Assembly: GCA_025267735.1 (NCBI GenBank) | Contig: CM046298.1 | Location: 26,295,866 to 26,359,865 of the forward strand | Length of the DNA stretch: 64,000 nucleotides | Reading direction: 5' to 3' | From: Mactra quadrangularis | Lineage: Eukaryota; Mollusca; Bivalvia; Venerida; Mactridae | Shown here: positions 21,301 through 32,795 of the stretch, piece by piece | How the letters are laid out: every line of letters starts with the position of its first letter | Numbering within the stretch: the first letter of the stretch is position 1 | Translations under genes and position numbers: made by a program | The notes under the pieces: generated by a model | The model's database searches: none | What the model was told of the DNA's origin: nothing | Seen by the model: the letters and a program-made list of their open reading frames with translations, nothing else

Positions 21301-23671
21301 GTTATTAAAGTTGATGTATTTGCATTCATTAAAGTATTGTGAATTTTATCAAACAAAATTTATGAAAATAGTTTGATTATTTAATTCAATTTTACATTTT
21401 AAAGACATATACCCCTTCAAATTTATAGTGTGATTATTACTTATAACTCAATTTTCAAAAAAATGTTATAAAAAATTTATTTGACGGTAAAAATTTAAAA
21501 TATTTTGCCAGTGAATCTAGGTTGTGATCCTGATTATAAAGAAAGTAGCAAAAGTCTTATTCCTTGATATGTGTATTATGGGTATTCTACCTTAAGATTA
21601 ATGTTCAGATACCACACAACACTTGCCATTTCTTTATCTATTGATATTAGAATGCAGCCTTAATTAATCAAACATGTCATTTTGAAAGACAGTTATATAT
21701 AGAATTATTTGGAAATCTTGATGTAATTTTATATTTTAGATAAATCAGGTTGTAGTATAGAAATAGTAGCACATCTAACAAGTTTTATTAGAGATAAATG
21801 TCCATGTTTAGAATTTGCTGGTTTGATGACAATTGGTGCTATAGGATATGATCCTAGTCAGGGACCTAATCCTGACTTCTTGGTAAGTAATAGTCCAGAG
21901 TCTATAGTCAAGTCTTTCACTACAATAACTAATGAGGTTTGTTTTTTTGTAGATTTTTTTTCTTGACAAGGAATTGAAAGGAATCAAAAAGCAAATTACC
22001 TTCTGATTACATATTTCCCTGTAGTTCTTGTGACTTTCATAATACAATGTTGCTAATCTTTAAATGAGAGCCATTAAAAACTTCCTTTTGATATAAAAAG
22101 AATAATTTTAAAACTAATTGTCTGTAATAAACTATGAGTAAGTGTTAACATTAAAATTTTACATGGTGAAGGTTTCGAAATACCAGGTACAATTAGATAT
22201 CAGTTTTGTGTTAGAGTAACTCTTCCCTAATACAATCGTTGCCTTAACACACTAGCCTAGTATGGGTAAACATTGATTTTGACTACTAAACTTAAACTTA
22301 CTTATTTTATGCAGTTGGGCTTAAGTTGAAACATGTCTCATTACTATAACACATAATAAATTGGTAAATTTGTCAGAAGTCAACCAAGAGTCTTATTAGG
22401 CCACAACAAGTTGATCATGTGTTCTATGGATTTTTCTGGGAAAAAAAATGGGGCGAGCGAGCGAAGAATTTTTTTTAAAAAAGTCTTTATTCACTTGCTT
22501 TATATAGCGATTTGACCAAATTTTTATGAACGAGCGAGGAAATAAAAATTTATTTTTTTGTAAAAACCATCAAAATTAAGGTGCGAGCGAATCCATAGAA
22601 CATATGATCAACTTATTGTGGCCTTAGATATTTAGATTGTAGTTGGTACTGAAATGTATAAAGGTTATGTATATTTGTTAGGCACTAGTTAAAGTAAGAG
22701 AAGATCTGTGTGAAAAACTTGGTTTAAAGTTAGAAGATGTAGAATTAAGTATGGGTATGTCATCAGATTATGAACATGCTGTAAGTATTATGTTTATTCA
22801 TGTATGAATATTTAATGCTGACCACAGCTTTGCTCTTTAATTGACACCTAACATCTTTGCATGTGCAGAGTAATAAAATTGGCCAATTTTGGATACCACA
22901 ATCGCTGCAGATTTTGTTAAGTCGACACAGAAGATGCAAAATCAAATTTTTCTGATTTGCTGATAGTAATTTTAAAGTAATATACCTTATATGTGTATAT
23001 GGAGTTTCTTTGTCTTGAAACTTTTCTGACTGCGTACTGTGCACACCAAAAATTTGAAGGCGAAGGAAATTTACTAAAATTCTTAAATTTTAATGATTTT
23101 TTAGAAGATGCATTTTCAAAATATTTAGTATGGTTAGAAACTGAAAGCTTGTTGAATAGAAGAAAAATAAAAAATCATTTTTTGTAATTAGTCTACATAT
23201 TTTATATGCACGTACAATGTATTTGTAATAAAAGGAAACATATTTCATCATTTCAAAATACCTATAAGTTTCAGCATCTGTCATCGTAATGTCTCCAAAA
23301 CTATGATCAATCAAAACAAAGTTATTAACCTATAAACTATATTTCAGATCACACTAGGAAGCACTAATGTAAGAGTAGGAAGTACAATATTTGGTGCTAG
23401 AGCCTCATCAGGTCAAGCTAATAATACAACAACACCTGTGAATGATGGAAATGTTGGAGATTCTAGTCTAAATCATAATATAAACAATATAAATAATGCC
23501 AGTAGTGGTACTGGACAATGTGAGACGGGAAGTAGCCAAACAGGAAGTGGGGAACAGACAGGAAGTGGGGAACCAGAAACTACAACAAGCACTAATATAT
23601 CTTCACAACGATGTAATGATACTACTAATACTGATATTACTGAACCAATGAATGATTTACAAGTTAAATAA
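15205..23671 (+). CDS. PLPBP: PLPBP (PROSC/YggS family), pyridoxal phosphate homeostasis protein, eight exons
   Basis: Cytosolic/mitochondrial PLP-binding protein with a fold-type III TIM barrel and no known enzymatic activity, thought to buffer and deliver pyridoxal 5'-phosphate. Exons: 15205-15300, 16158-16265, 18621-18656, 19222-19297, 19689-19823, 21740-21882, 22682-22780, 23348-23671, in continuous frame (338 codons). Seen: LVAVTKTKP with the predicted Schiff-base lysine at K46, HFGENY (63-68), [11 protein letters not shown] (90-100), [10 protein letters not shown] (109-118), [16 protein letters not shown] (178-183), [14 protein letters not shown] and [12 protein letters not shown] (236-247). 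Human PLPBP is about 275 residues. The extra length is a Ser/Thr/Asn/Gly-rich tail after residue 247. The start at 15205 (MFRKMASNS) parallels the human N-terminus; an in-frame ATG at 15217 is the alternative. Every intron is GT-AG, although the first donor (gttcga) is weak. Confidence 0.95.
16158..16265 (+). CDS. PLPBP: PLPBP exon 2 (PLP lysine)
   Basis: Residues 33-68 ([12 protein letters not shown]...HFGENY) between acceptor tttccag and donor gtaagt. Carries K46, the lysine that forms the internal aldimine with PLP in the family. Confidence 0.95.
16459..16516. repeat. Near-perfect hairpin, 26-bp arms
   Basis: AGTCCTATATATAAGACCC... pairs with ...TTTTATATATAGGACT, two mismatches in 26 bases. 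Lies in PLPBP intron 2. A single arm occurs near 10013-10035, so this is probably a tiny foldback transposon. Confidence 0.6.
16615..18046. mobile_element. hAT-like element, 1.4 kb, in PLPBP intron 2
   Basis: Ends CAGTGTTTCCGCAAT and the inverted ATTGCAGAAACACTG. A CTTAAT direct repeat adjoins both ends (16609-16614, 18047-18052). This is shorter than the 8 bp expected of hAT, so superfamily assignment is tentative. No transposase frame. Confidence 0.65.
18621..18656 (+). CDS. PLPBP: PLPBP exon 3 (36-nt micro-exon)
   Basis: Twelve codons, [12 protein letters not shown], after acceptor attttacag and before gtaagt. It aligns to the YVQELLEKAS helix of the family. Phase 0 at both ends, so skipping it would keep the frame. 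Confidence 0.9.
19222..19297 (+). CDS. PLPBP: PLPBP exon 4
   Basis: Residues 81-105 plus one base. Contains [17 protein letters not shown], the signature following the PLP-lysine strand in YggS proteins. Confidence 0.95.
19380..19632 (-). mobile_element. SINE family 1, diverged copy
   Basis: Same body as the copy at 3589-3913 read on the minus strand, including the CTAGCTCAGTTGGTACC head, GCCATTCTCTC, GGGCAGTTGTCAGTTACTGA and the AACCCAACAAG tail. Many point changes and a partly lost head mark it as older. Sits in PLPBP intron 4, antisense to the gene. Confidence 0.75.
19689..19823 (+). CDS. PLPBP: PLPBP exon 5
   Basis: Residues 106-150, including [16 protein letters not shown] and [12 protein letters not shown]. 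Splits codons at both ends (T|TA and A|AT), which fit the neighbouring exons. Confidence 0.95.
19905..20295 (+). repeat. Dispersed 390-bp repeat, copy 1
   Basis: Matches 31925-32320 along its length: TGTCGTA(T/C)AGGATCTCT, TTTGTGTC(A/G)ACCAATC, TTTCATCTAGAC, then GAGAAAAGGTC(G/A)CCTGAATGTGACC. No TIR or tail that I can define. In PLPBP intron 5. Confidence 0.75.
20578..21591. mobile_element. TTAA-flanked inverted-repeat element, 1.0 kb
   Basis: Ends GGCAGAACTCCCATAATA and an inverted partner (TATTATGGGTATTCTACC), each bordered by TTAA (20574-20577 and 21592-21595). TTAA duplication is typical of piggyBac and Kolobok elements. Non-coding. In PLPBP intron 5. Confidence 0.7.
21740..21882 (+). 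CDS. PLPBP: PLPBP exon 6
   Basis: Residues 151-198 with [10 protein letters not shown] and GPNPDFL, which line the phosphate-binding side of the barrel in the family. Acceptor attttag, donor gtaagt. Confidence 0.95.
22397..22625. mobile_element. MITE with 36-bp arms in PLPBP intron 6
   Basis: TAGGCCACAACAAGTTGATC... pairs with ...GATCAACTTATTGTGGCCTTA, and the inner arms TTCTATGGATT / AATCCATAGAA also match. Central part contains GCGAGCGA repeats on both sides. About 229 bp in total. Confidence 0.8.
22682..22780 (+). CDS. PLPBP: PLPBP exon 7
   Basis: Residues 199-231, [10 protein letters not shown] to [10 protein letters not shown], the ELSMGMS phosphate-binding motif. Phase 0 at both ends. 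Confidence 0.95.
23348..23671 (+). CDS. PLPBP: PLPBP exon 8, terminal, with low-complexity tail
   Basis: Residues 232-338 and the TAA stop. The first 16 residues complete the barrel ([12 protein letters not shown]). The remaining 91 are rich in S, T, N and G with repeats such as TGSGE, which are absent from human PLPBP. Confidence 0.93.
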   Translation: MTLGSTNVRVGSTIFGARASSGQANNTTTPVNDGNVGDSSLNHNINNINNASSGTGQCETGSSQTGSGEQTGSGEPETTTSTNISSQRCNDTTNTDITEPMNDLQVK

Positions 23672-23744
23672 TGTAGTAATGATCTTAAATAAGAGGGCTG
23701 TCATAATTATCTGGTAAATTGCCTATGATGCAAATTAAATAAGA

Positions 23745-23874
23745 AATCTTTTTTAAATTACTTGAATTGGTTACTTGTTCTTTGATATTTGATGAATTAA
23801 TAGACATAGTCATGTCTATTATTTCATCAAATATCAAAGAACAAGTAACCAATCCAAGTAATTTAAAAGAGATT
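23745..23874. repeat. 130-bp hairpin in the presumed PLPBP 3' UTR
   Basis: Two 63-base arms (23745-23807 and 23812-23874) are complementary with three mismatches around a 4-base loop. It begins 74 bases after the PLPBP stop codon, so if the transcript extends here it would contain a long double-stranded stem. Confidence 0.9.
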
Positions 23875-24094
23875 GTTCTATGAACTTTAAATTCATGTGT
23901 CAGTATCTATGATATATTGGGATATTTTATCTTAAAAGTCATTATGATAAAAATAATTATGAATGAAAATGTGTGATCGTGTTAATTTAATGCATTAGCA
24001 AGCATTCTTAATTAGTTTTATACCACATGTTCATACCCAAACCTGTTAGACTCTGGTTAATGTGGAGGAACAGCAGTGGCTGTTAGTATTATAC

Positions 24095-27000
24095 AAAGGA
24101 GTAGGTGCGATTCGGCCCTGTAAAATTGCCGATTTTTTAATTTACGATTTCGTTCATAATATTTCTCAGGCAAATAGATCTATTTTTAAGCTTCAAGAAA
24201 ATGTAAATTATGTAAACGTTTGAGTTCATTTGACTGCAAACGGGGTCCTTGATTAGGGTCAGGTACAGCGAATTTCGCCATTTTAGACGGATTTTGGCCT
24301 CTTCTTCTGTAATTTTCAATACGAGTGCAGCATTGCGAAGATATGAAATTTTCAGGAAATGTGTGTTACATCATATTAAAAAGCTGAGCAAAATATAAAA
24401 TCTTCGTCTTTTTGCACTCATATTCAATTTTTTAAAAAAGTCTTTAAAAATAGTCAACTGAAATCCAAGGGACGCAACTTCGACTAGTTTGCAATGGCGT
24501 CCATAACAACGGTTTTTAACTAAATATGTGTGTTTACGAGCGTTAGTTTAGAGCTAAGGTTTATAAATACACTTCTCTATGTTTTTACTATTCACATTCA
24601 CTACTATAAGGGGAAATCACTGGTTATCAGCATTAAATTCAATTAACTATCTTGGGCTAAAAATAGCACATTAACCTGAATGCATAAACCAAGATGGCAG
24701 CCTCCATGAATATGTCAGCAAAGTTAAATTACTGAACTATTTTTGGAAAATTACGAAGTAAAGGGAGGATACTATAATTGGAGATTATATGGACTAGCTA
24801 TTTAATAAAAAAAATTGTTTTAGTCTGTGGAGTAAGTCACGAAGCCAACATATAAGGAGTGAATGACGTCAACACACAAGTTCAATACATGGCGACTTTG
24901 AACTTGGATCAACATGAAATTATGATAACACTGTCTATTTACGTTATGCAGATTGGCTGTATGATTGACTAGTCTCTCTGTATATAAAGTAAATGGTGTT
25001 TGTCACATCATCTAAGACCAATTGAACAAATGGATCCAATGATTTTGCATGCTTTGCAACTTGATCTGAATTTAACTTCTACTTTCGGTTTCAAATCAGC
25101 AGAGACATAAAATTCCCTGAAATCAGGTAGATGATTTAATATTTTCACACAATTTGAATTAGTGCTATACTATTGATATTACTTGGCATTGAGGGTAATT
25201 CCTGTTGTTCTGTCATACATGTATAGGCCTATAAAAGGACAATAACAATGTTTGTGTTTAATGTAAATTACATTATAATTGATTTGATTTCCCTAATTTC
25301 TTAACATTTACAGCCCATTCAGTTTGTTAAAGGATTTTTAGAACTTACATTTGTAATCACACTACTATTTTAGCATGTCAAATTGTCAATATATGCTGCA
25401 TGTTGCCAACTCATCATAGACATAGACCCTGTTGTAACTTGTATATATACATGTATTTGATGTATATTCAATTCAAAAGTGCCAATTTACATAAAAAACT
25501 GCCTGCAACAATTTACTGGAACTTGCTTATACCCCACAGGGTTTTGAGGTCCATGATGTGAAATAAAAATATGCAAAAGTTGCTTATGAATATACACAAT
25601 ATATCACACAAAAACTCTTTATATATACTACATGTACAGCCCTGCAAGTCTGCAAATCTGCTGCAATATTTGCTTTTATTTGAAGCCATTGCGATCTGCC
25701 AGTTTGCTCTCTTGTCATCAGATTTCACCAATTTGTTCAATCAAGCTTTTAAATAATGCACTTGTCATACATATATCAAATACATAAATTGCCAAAAATT
25801 AGTGGAAAGAAAATGTTTGCTTTTAGTGGGCAAAATAAATGAGTCAAAAAAGTTAGTCAAAACTCTACAAAACAAAATGATAAAATCTTGTACTTACAAT
25901 GAGTATTTGTACACTAAGGATGCTATGCTCAAGATTCAGATAAAACTCTGACTTCTGAGTTTAAGAGTAAAAATATAGAAGAATTTTGTTATGATTTGTA
26001 TATCATGAGGTACAATTTTACTAAATACAATGTATCACTGTGTAGATTCTACTTCATATTAATTCTATTTGTATATGCATTTTACTTTATTTTATCCCTG
26101 ATTTGGTTACTTTCAATAAGATGAATTAGAAAACAAAAATATGGCTGATATACCTTTTTTATTTCACATTTTTACATGTCTAAAGCTATATGACTGACTG
26201 TATTTTGCAAATAATCAATTGTAAAGTCTATCTGTGCCCTCATATGAAGTAATATGTCTTAACGCATGACTGCACCTTGATAATTGCCTCATGAAAGTGT
26301 GAACTCTAGCATGGACTTCCTGCATGTGTTTGATTTTTTATTTCACTTTGTAAGATATAATTACTATTTTCACTTGATATTTTGTATATAAGATTGGTGT
26401 GACAATATGCTTCTTTTGACCCTGTACAAGGAATAACATTATATAGATTTCCAAACAGACTTGGGTTCATTCAGGATTTTCATAAAAGATGACATATTTG
26501 TGAGGATTCTTTGTGATGATTAAACTTTATTTTTGTTCATTTTTGTATAATAGTTGAGCACAATGTGAGCTAGGTGATTCTATATCCAATTTTTTTCAAC
26601 CATTAAAATGAAATAATTATATTTTCTTGTATCAAATTCTGAATTTAGTATGATAATGACATTTTAACTGTTACAATTAAGAAAAAGTAACAGAAATACT
26701 ATATATCTTTCCTGTTTTATATCAGTTTTTACTTTACTCCAACATGTTCTTAAACAGTTCATATTAAGTCATTCATTTCTCACAAAATGCAACTTGTAGA
26801 AAATCTTGTTAAAATCTTGTCATTTTATTAATAAGAGTTAACCTTACACCCAGTGGTGTCCTCCTATTTGAAAACTTGGAATCTTAATCTCTTACCTGGT
26901 ATTCAGTTTTTCTGAACTGTATTGTATCTTGTTCACCTCTTCATGCACATTTTGGAACATTTTCATTTTAGATAATTAAAGAATTTGTAAAAAATCAGAT

Positions 27001-28202
27001 TTTATAATCTTGATGGATGTATTTCAAATTATTATATTTTCATTTTCTGTTACCATAGCAACCAAAGCTTTTAATACAGAAGAATAGCATTTGATTGTGG
27101 TCTTCATACTGTGCACATCTTGTACATCAATTTTCATTAACTTGGCTTATGCAGTATTGAAGCAATGTCTGAATCTCATTCTTAGGAATATATTTACAAA
27201 TTCTGTTGTCATGGCAACCACTCATTAAAATAAAATGATATAATTAATGTGATGTAATGTTTGCATATTGATATTATATAATTATTAAGCACTTTTTAAA
27301 TAAATACTATCTTTTATTTTGGCCCATTTGCATAATTCATCCTCCTATGACAGATATAAGTAACATGTTTGTAATTCTTAACAACTGGGATATTTGTTGC
27401 CTTAGAAACGAATTATGCAACAAATAAGTAACCTTGTCGGTCCCAATGTATTATTTTTGCTGTTTCAATTCCATTTATTGGTAAATGTGATAAAAATTAT
27501 AATCAAATTAATGTTAAAACTAGGTATGTTCGAATATCAATTTTTTTTTAAAAATGATAAAGTTTCCATGGCAACTAGAACCTATGTACTAAAACTTTAT
27601 TTCTTTCTCTGACTTTTTTAATTTATAAATTGGATAACCAGAACATTAAGATCTAGTCATGCATTTTGAATTTAAATTTCAACTTCAAACTTCACAATTC
27701 TTAGCGAAAATATGCCATGCATTCTATTGTAAACATGTTATTTCTGAGTAAAGAATACTAATTTTTTTGTTTCCATGGTAATGAATAATACAATACATGA
27801 GTTCAGAGTGTTATGTTGTTAAATTTTATAAAATTTCATCAACATATTGTTTGAATAAGCTTTCTTTTTATGCAAAAGGACTTGTTTTACAGAAAATAAA
27901 ATATTTTCAATTTCTGAATTTGGTTACCATGGCAACCAAATTCTAACTACTCAAAAAGAAAGTGCTTCTATCATGTGACAATATGTGACTGTAAAACTAT
28001 CAATTTTGAAACTCAGTTTGCAGGGAGATCAATATTTTCAAATTTAGTCATTTATTCGGTTCTGTTGCCATGGTAACAGACTTCACAGAATTCACTTAAA
28101 AATGTTATTTCTGGGTAACTTATTCATTTCCCTATCATATGACATAATTTGAACCACTTTGGCAACAGGGCCAAATTTGGGGGTAAACGCACCTACTCCT
28201 TT
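24095..28202. mobile_element. 4.1-kb inverted-repeat element (non-autonomous)
   Basis: AAAGGAGTAGGTGCG at the left end is exactly inverted at 28188-28202, and GGCCCTGT also recurs inverted about 10-20 bases further in. Contents are AT-rich and without a long frame. The right third repeats short units carrying palindromic CCATGG motifs. I could not define a target duplication. Confidence 0.65.
27049..28077. promoter_or_regulatory. Cluster of six X-box-like palindromes
   Basis: Sites at 27049-27063, 27205-27219, 27562-27576, 27769-27783, 27923-27937 and 28064-28077 fit GTT(N)YCATGGYAAC-like sequence, with GTTACCATGGCAACC the clearest. This is the core recognised by RFX transcription factors. 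They lie inside the 4.1-kb transposon-like element, about 140-360 bp apart. Function is not shown. Confidence 0.5.
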
Positions 28203-29682
28203 ACCATTGACTGACTGATTATTTTCAATTTAAACAAATGATCAACACATTGTATGTTTCAAGTATTAATTGTGACAGCCCTAATTATTGATAGTATAAC
28301 AGTATTGCACATCTCTTTGTTGTATGAAGGGCTGTGATAACAATATGTTTGATACAATACATGTAGTATATTGTATAAGTTACCTCCCTTTGTTGGATGT
28401 AGTATTGAGGTTTTATGTGTTGTTAAAGAAGTACATTAAGGGTATTGAAATGTGATATCACTTATTGTTTCCATTTTTATAGCTCAACTGTTTAGCTAAT
28501 CCTACACATTTTTTTTCAACTGCACCAGTGTAGCACTTCTTGATTAAGGTTTATTAAATATTGTAAACCATTTTATCTGTGACATACCCAAGGGATTCAA
28601 TTGAAATCATGCATACCATTGTAATCAAATTGTGGATTAGCATAAAAAGGTAGTAACTCAATATAAGAAAAGAGAGAGTTTCAACCGTTTTGCCCTAAAC
28701 TCGTGAAATATTATGTTACTTAACTCATAAAAAAATTTGGTTGAATTAATACTTGATTATATCCCTTTTAAAATTACAAAAATGCCAACTTTATTATGTG
28801 CCATCACTTCAATCATGAATATTAGAGCTTGCATTCATGTCACTAGGCTTGTCAATCAGAATTATTTTTTGTTTTCTCAAATACCTGAAAAGTTGAGCCT
28901 ATTTTTTGGACTGGTTCTGTCTCTGATTTACTTACTTGTCCAGCTGCTGTATATGTTATTACTTTTGAATGTCTATAGCTAAAAATGTTTTACTCTTTGT
29001 ATAGACTTTCTGTTATTTTTGATTTTTAGTTTGTTGTTATTTTAGTGGCATTGCTGTGAAATCATTTCATTTTGAAATTCATGCCTAATTCTCTTGTCTT
29101 TTTATAATGAATGATGTTCAACCCTAAAGCAATCTGTCCCAAAGACTTGTAAATATATGAGTCACTCAGGGCGTTGGAGAAAGTCTTGCCTGTCAGAATG
29201 TTAACTTGCTTGTCCCATTGTCAACACAGAAATTACAAAGTTGTCAGTTTGTTATTACATGTATATATTAAACAAAACTGTTTCTTGAGATTCAACTTTT
29301 AAAGTCACAAGTTTTCACCAAAATTCAATGAATATGCAAATCAGAGGGTATCTAATCATTCCTGGACATTGATTTATGGAAATCTAAATTACATTTGACC
29401 ATCAAATATGGATTACTACGGGCATTACATAGAATGAAAATTTAATACTGATATTATATGTGTTGCAAATGAAATTTGATATTACATAAGGTATGAATTA
29501 ATTATGGGTATTAGATGTATATGTACAAATATTGCATAGCACTTATTAATTTGCTTTAAACTTTGACCCCTAAAACATTAATTACTCAAACCACAGAAAT
29601 AATTTGCTTTGAACTTAGACCCTAAACATGAACTTACTCAATAATTATTTTTTATGAGTTTTAAATGTATTTGTATTACATA
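28203..29682. other. AT-rich non-coding stretch
   Basis: No exon, repeat end or RNA gene recognised. One 81-codon frame (28737-28982) is hydrophobic only because of T-rich composition. Confidence 0.35.
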
Positions 29683-29684
29683 TA

Positions 29685-30066
29685 CAGTACCCACCAAAAG
29701 TTTGGAGACATTTTCACTTTGTAGGCTTACTGAATAGCTTTTATCCAAAATTTGATCACTGTTTATTTTTATATGCTTTTTAGTTTTGCTTTATTTTATT
29801 TTTTTTGGTTATCATTATATTTATAACTGAGAATACTAAAATAGCTTAAAATCTATGTTATAGAGAATAATTACAATGAACACATTTATGACGCTTTAGG
29901 ATATCAGATGCTGAATCTCAAAATTGTGTAGCATTTGTGAACTTTGTTTTCATTTTACCAAAAACAATACTTAAATATATTAAAAATAATGATTCTACAA
30001 AAATAACCACCAAATTTCAAGAATTGTAGTAAATTTCCAATGTCTCCAAATTTTGGGTGGGTACTG
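29685..30066. mobile_element. Tc1/mariner-type MITE, 382 bp, TA target site
   Basis: Ends CAGTACCCACCAAAAGTTTG and the inverted CCAAATTTTGGGTGGGTACTG, each flanked by TA (29683-29684, 30067-30068). This end sequence and TA duplication are typical of the mariner group. No transposase. Confidence 0.85.
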
Positions 30067-30382
30067 TATCTATGTAGCAAACAAAATACTTTGAAATTAC
30101 ATTGTGGGTTTTATTTTTTATGAATTTTATTATAATAATAATATACTTTGAAGTTTCCTAACAATAAACAAACATATCTATTTTATTCATAGTTTAGCAT
30201 GAAATACAGTTCAACATTTAATATTGATATTAAATATCCTGCAATTGCAGATATGGGCATTAAACAATGTAAACTATGAAATATGAGTTTGAGTATTACA
30301 TAATGTTTGAATTTATATATTATTTTTCTGTTTAATTTATTTCAAAACATTTTATATGATTTTAACATGCAGTATAGTTGTT

Positions 30383-30516
30383 TTTTTTCTCAACTGTCAA
30401 AACATGAATAATTTCATGGTGATTTTGTGTGTTAAATTGTTGGTTGTCTAACAATCTTTATATTGCCATAGCGTGTAGTCAGTCGCTGTGAAATTGTTCA
30501 AACTTTGAGAAAAAAA
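30383..30516. repeat. Hairpin MITE family A, copy 2
   Basis: Same family as 5686-5816: TTTTTTCTCAACTGTCAAA at left, GTGAAATTGTTCAAACTTTGAGAAAAAA at right (right arm has lost a few bases). Separate insertion, not part of a larger duplication. Confidence 0.7.
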
Positions 30517-31460
30517 CAGACTGTATAAGCTTGAATATTGGTATAAAATTTAGTATATTAACTGTTCATACATGTATTAGTAAAGTATAATTTTAGAAAT
30601 GAGTTTTGAATTTAGTTCACGAATTTTACATACTTCAAGTTGTAGAGTACAGGTCAAATATGGACATGAAAGGGTAATAAGTTATGTCTGACAGATTTGT
30701 CCTCTTTTATTAAGTGTATATAATTGTATAAGGGACTTTAGTCAGTTATTTCCCCTTGTATACTCTTCAAAATATGTAGGTCTAATTAGTTGGATTACTC
30801 AGATTTTACCCTTACTTTTCAATGTTCATTTGCCAAATTTAATCTTGAATAACTTTTTTTGTATATCATTTAATTTCTTTGAAATTTAAGTTAATTATTT
30901 TTAAGTTAAAGAACTATCTAAATTCCATCACTTCTGTTAATATCTTCATTAACAAGAAAGATATTAGATGAAATATTTTGTTACCCTTACATAGGAATTC
31001 AATGATAAAATCCGTGGATTCCAACTTTAAGGACCTACTTACCAATTGGATTGCTTCTAATTTTATCAGAGAAAGATATTTGACTAAAGTCCTAATTGGT
31101 CTAACAATGCAATTAGAAAGTATAATATGTCTCTGTGCATTATTTGATCATGTGTCACATGAAAAAACTCTCATTAGTTCTGTTACGAGTATATTACTTT
31201 TTACGCTTGTATTTACAGGGTAAAAAGTCATGAAGGTTTATTAAACCAGGGTAATAAGATGAAAATAACTTTTAACATTTTCAAAGGATGATTCTAAATC
31301 TTCAACAGCGTCTTAATTTCTTGGTTAATATCCAGTTTATACTATAATAGAATTTTCTCAAGATCTTCATTGGAGAAACAAAGTTTCTCCAGTAAAATTT
31401 GAAAAGTATCGGTTACTTTACTTTCTTGTTCCAAGGTATACCTAGAATATGTTATCAAGA

Positions 31461-31803
31461 TAGCCCTCCAAAAGTTCCTTCACTTTACAATTAATTAAAT
31501 TTATACAAATTCCAAGTTCAAGTTTGAAGAAATATTATGTTATTGCTTATTTTTATTCATTAGTCATGCCATGTAATAAATTTCGTTGGTACATTTTATT
31601 TTATTGAGTTGCAGCAACAGTTATCTATCAGCCTCCGAAACAATGGTAATTGTTTCTTAATGAACCATTATCAGATTCGGAAAAAAAGTACTGATTTCAA
31701 AAAGCTAACTAAAAACATAAAACAAACTGCTTTTACGAATTTTTGAAACACCATTTAGTACAATGTAAATTGTGAATATGTGAAGGAACTTTTTGAGGGC
31801 AGT
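31461..31803. mobile_element. Mariner-like MITE, about 340 bp
   Basis: Inverted ends GCCCTCCAAAAGTTCCTTCAC at left and GTGAAGGAACTTTTTGAGGGC at right, one mismatch over the shared arm. The right end is followed by TA. The outermost bases at the left are altered, so that boundary is approximate. Confidence 0.7.
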
Positions 31804-31924
31804 GTATTTGTTCTTTACATTTTATCATTTTGTTATTGTTATATTTATTGATATTTAGTACACTAATATTTTGTCACAGACTAGTAAATATCTGAACCAT
31901 TATTTATTGTTGTTATGTATTATT

Positions 31925-32320
31925 ACAATCTCCGTAAACAGATATCCTGTAGAGCATTGTCGTACAGGATCTCTACTGTCTCCGCGGAAGGTCACGTCGA
32001 GATGAACTTTGTGTCGACCAATCAATGCGTAGCTTTCATCTAGACGAAACACTATTAATAACATTTTGATTTTGTAATTTCTATTTTGAGACCAAGGTTT
32101 GCAAGCTAATGTAACTGCGGTATTATTTACAGTCTCCGATTGGACGGCTCATTTTAAATTGCATGACGTATAGACGATGTAAACAAGTTACCTATCATAA
32201 CAATTTCGTCATAAATATTATGATGAGAAAAGGTCACCTGAATGTGACCTTCGTTTGGAAAAGGCCAGATCTAAATTAGCGAGTTGGCGAGCGGAAAATT
32301 TTAGATCGGGTTTTAATCAG
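31925..32320 (+). repeat. Dispersed 390-bp repeat, copy 2
   Basis: See the copy at 19905-20295. This copy keeps more CpG (for example TCACGTCGAGATG), which may mean it is younger or less methylated. Confidence 0.75.
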
Positions 32321-32504
32321 ATTGGTATAGTTGTTACAAAGTAGTATAAAACGTGAGTCCATTAACACAGAAGAAACAAAACCACATAGGGTAGGAGTAA
32401 GGCTTTCCAAATGTGAACTAAAATAGAAGATACTCAAACTGTAATGATAGATAACATTTATCAACGTTTTATACAATGGACCATCGCTGCCTACTATTTT
32501 AATA

Positions 32505-32795
32505 GTATAAAAGCCACTTGGCTAGATGGTAGTGCACAAGTTGAGGTTGTAGGTTTGATTTCCTGGCGGGGCATACTTTAGTGGAGCTTGGTCATTATAT
32601 ATTTTCTACAGCCATTCTCCCTCTAACCACTGATTATAAATAATGTAGGGCAGTTGGCAGTCATTAACAGAATAATTTGCTTAGTAACTGCTTGACAGTT
32701 AAATCCAGATATTTTGCCTTTCCAAGAACGGCAAGTAGGTAAACTGACTGCTGCTATATGTCCTACACAATGTGTTGCTCTAATGTTAAAAACAT
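32505..32795 (+). mobile_element. SINE family 1, diverged copy
   Basis: Head GGCTAGATGGTAGTGCAC, degraded B box GGTTTGATTTCC, body GCCATTCTCCCTC and GGGCAGTTGGCAGTCA, and 3' part AATGTGTTGCTCTAATGTTAAAA. The A/C-rich tail is lost. Confidence 0.75.
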
